From an uncultured Oscillospiraceae bacterium (GTDB lineage: Bacteria > Bacillota > Clostridia > Oscillospirales > Oscillospiraceae), in NCBI GenBank assembly GCA_900752305.1, contig CAADUV010000214.1, forward strand, positions 1 to 5,217: a stretch of 5,217 nt of DNA, written 5' to 3'. The notes below the pieces were generated by a model. It was not told the origin of the DNA and did not search any database. It saw nothing but the letters and a program-made list of their open reading frames with translations. The position numbers and the translations under genes are program-made. Position 1 is the stretch's first letter. Each line of letters begins with the position of its first letter. This document shows positions 4,033-5,217 of the stretch, piece after piece.

Positions 4033-5217
4033 GAGATGGTGTAGTCGTCATAGGGCTCACCGTCCACCGTGATCTCGGAGCTTTCAATCTTGCCCACGTA
4101 GCTGACCGACACGATGCTCTTGTCCGGCGCCACCGATTTGCTGTACAGGATGCTGCCGTTGATCTTGATGACCACCGCAGACGCCTCCTCCCGGTCGTCG
4201 GGCAGGGTCACCTTGATCTGGTGGGAGGTGTTGTCCTCATTGGGGTCGTCGGGGGTGTCCGGGTTGTCCGGGTGATCCGGCGTATCCGGGTCAGTTGGGT
4301 GATCCGGCTCCACCGGGGTGGGATCCTCCTGGGGGCCCTTGCTGACCTGGAGGTTGACCTTGGTGCCCGGCTTCACCTCCGCGCCGTTCTTCACGCTCTG
4401 GAAGATGACCGTCCCCTTGGCCTCATCGCTGTCCACGTCCACCACGTTGCCCACGGTGAGACCCAGACCCTGGATGGTCTTTTCTGCCTCCGACTGGGAC
4501 ATGCCGGTGACGGTGACCATGGTCACCAGCTTCTCCTCCTGGCCCTTGCTGATATACAGCGTGACCTTCTGCCCCTCGGTCAGCTCGTCGCCGGATTTGG
4601 GGTCGGTGCTGATGATGAGGTTCTTCTCGTACTCGTCGCTGTACTCGAACTTGTAGCTGACGATGACGTTGTAGTCATTATAAAGGGTCTGAGACCAATC
4701 CCGGTAGTTTTTGCCCACGATGTCCGGCATATACTTCACTTCCACCTTGTCGTCGTCCTCGGCGCACAGGGTGACGGTGATGTCGGTGGTCTCGCTCTTG
4801 GTGCTGGTGCCGCCCTCCGGGTCCTGCTTGATGATCTGACCCGGCTCATAGTCGGCGCTGTAGGCGGTCTCCTCGCTGACGGTGACGGTGAAGTGACTGT
4901 TCAGGTCAGGGTCATCGGCGATGGCGGCGATGGCCTCCTGATAGGTCTTGCCCAGCAGGTTGGGCACCTCGTAGGTGCTGCCGTCGCTGAAGATGCCCGA
5001 AAAGATCATGTTCCACAGCAGGACGAAGATGAGGCAGACCAGGAGGATGATAGCCACCACGGCGCCGATCATCACCGCCGTGCGCTTGCCGTCCTTCCCA
5101 TCCTCTTCCACCTCGTAGTTGTCGTCCGAACCGTCCTCTTCCGGCTCCGGCTGCTGGGGCGTCGGCGTCACCGGCGGGGTCTGGTGTGCCCCCCCGGCCC
5201 CGGCAGGGGGGCCGGCC
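4029..5217 (-). CDS. prkC: PrkC/PknB-type Ser/Thr kinase with PASTA repeats, 5' end (kinase domain) outside window
   Basis: This is a membrane kinase whose extracellular PASTA domains bind muropeptides or lipid II; in B. subtilis PrkC also signals spore germination. The frame is open to the right edge, so 395 codons plus stop are seen and the kinase domain is missing. Counting from the GTG codon at 5171, the visible order is: a Pro-rich then acidic cytoplasmic linker (1-30, preceded by a Gly/Ala/Pro-rich stretch); one transmembrane helix at about 31-57 (GAVVAIILLVCLIFVLLW); PASTA 1 at about 66-136 (YEVPNLLGKTYQEA); PASTA 2 at about 145-210 (YMPDIVGKNYRDW, ending YISKG); PASTA 3 at about 215-279 (GMSQSEAE, ending QVSKG); a Pro/Asp-rich linker at 284-314; and a 64-residue C-terminal extension of probable beta structure. 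GTG 5171 is internal and not the start. The kinase assignment rests on this architecture and on the rsgA neighbour, since the catalytic part cannot be seen. Confidence 0.9.
   Translation of the reverse strand, partial: AGPPAGAGGAHQTPPVTPTPQQPEPEEDGSDDNYEVEEDGKDGKRTAVMIGAVVAIILLVCLIFVLLWNMIFSGIFSDGSTYEVPNLLGKTYQEAIAAIADDPDLNSHFTVTVSEETAYSADYEPGQIIKQDPEGGTSTKSETTDITVTLCAEDDDKVEVKYMPDIVGKNYRDWSQTLYNDYNVIVSYKFEYSDEYEKNLIISTDPKSGDELTEGQKVTLYISKGQEEKLVTMVTVTGMSQSEAEKTIQGLGLTVGNVVDVDSDEAKGTVIFQSVKNGAEVKPGTKVNLQVSKGPQEDPTPVEPDHPTDPDTPDHPDNPDTPDDPNEDNTSHQIKVTLPDDREEASAVVIKINGSILYSKSVAPDKSIVSVSYVGKIESSEITVDGEPYDDYTIS
4230..4322 (-). repeat. Pro/Asp-rich degenerate repeat encoding an extracellular linker of the PASTA kinase
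   Basis: The codons for residues 284-314 of the visible kinase fragment give PTPVEPDHPTDPDTPDHPDN followed by PDTPDDPNEDN, a PD-x-P pattern with reiterated GGGTGATCCGG/GGGTTGTCCGG-like DNA. It separates PASTA 3 from the C-terminal extension and probably acts as a stiff acidic spacer. Such tracts often vary in length between strains. Confidence 0.6.

Noticed and set aside
1..5217. CRISPR array, tRNA/rRNA, insertion sequence or phage genes
   Set aside because: No direct-repeat spacing, RNA-gene signature, transposase-like protein or terminal inverted repeats were seen; the window is nearly filled by the chromosomal genes listed.

Overview
The window comes from a GC-rich, endospore-forming Firmicute. 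The sporulation genes (spoIVA, spoVM and a LysM/SPOCS coat protein), the TTG starts with strong AGGAGG-type ribosome binding sites, and the near absence of TTA/CTA/TCA codons suggest a high-GC clostridium of the Oscillospiraceae/Ruminococcaceae type. That taxonomic call is inference. All genes that can be supported lie on the minus strand and are read from right to left; the long plus-strand open frames are antisense shadows.

In transcription order: (1) the 3' part of a PrkC/PknB-type membrane Ser/Thr kinase (4029-5217), holding the cytoplasmic juxtamembrane tail, one transmembrane helix, three PASTA domains, a Pro/Asp-rich linker and a C-terminal extension, with the kinase domain beyond the right edge; (2) rsgA, a ribosome-assembly GTPase (3136-4032), joined to the kinase by an ATGA overlap; (3) a gap of about 90 bp; (4) an unrecognised 53-residue membrane protein starting at TTG (2885-3046); (5) a 22-residue spoVM (2798-2866); (6) a 101-bp gap with a possible sporulation-type promoter; (7) a 505-residue SPOCS/LysM protein best read as SipL, starting at TTG (1179-2696); (8) spoIVA (1-1163), cut by the left edge after residue 387.

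The main result is that genes 5, 7 and 8 encode what is known from Bacillus subtilis and Clostridioides difficile as the basement layer of the spore coat. SpoVM is an amphipathic helix that marks the forespore outer membrane, SpoIVA is the ATPase that polymerises on it, and SipL is the LysM protein that binds SpoIVA. Here all three are consecutive on one strand. spoVM and the 53-residue gene are too short for routine gene calling and are easily missed. The 53-residue gene sits 18 bp upstream of spoVM with its own strong ribosome binding site, so it is a candidate unknown member of the same module.

The kinase-rsgA part matches the Bacillus order prkC-rsgA-rpe-thiN-spoVM with rpe and thiN absent, which independently supports the spoVM call. 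Other points of note are an RsgA zinc knuckle that has lost two of four usual ligands, and a SpoIVA in which one of a pair of conserved nucleotide-site threonines is alanine.
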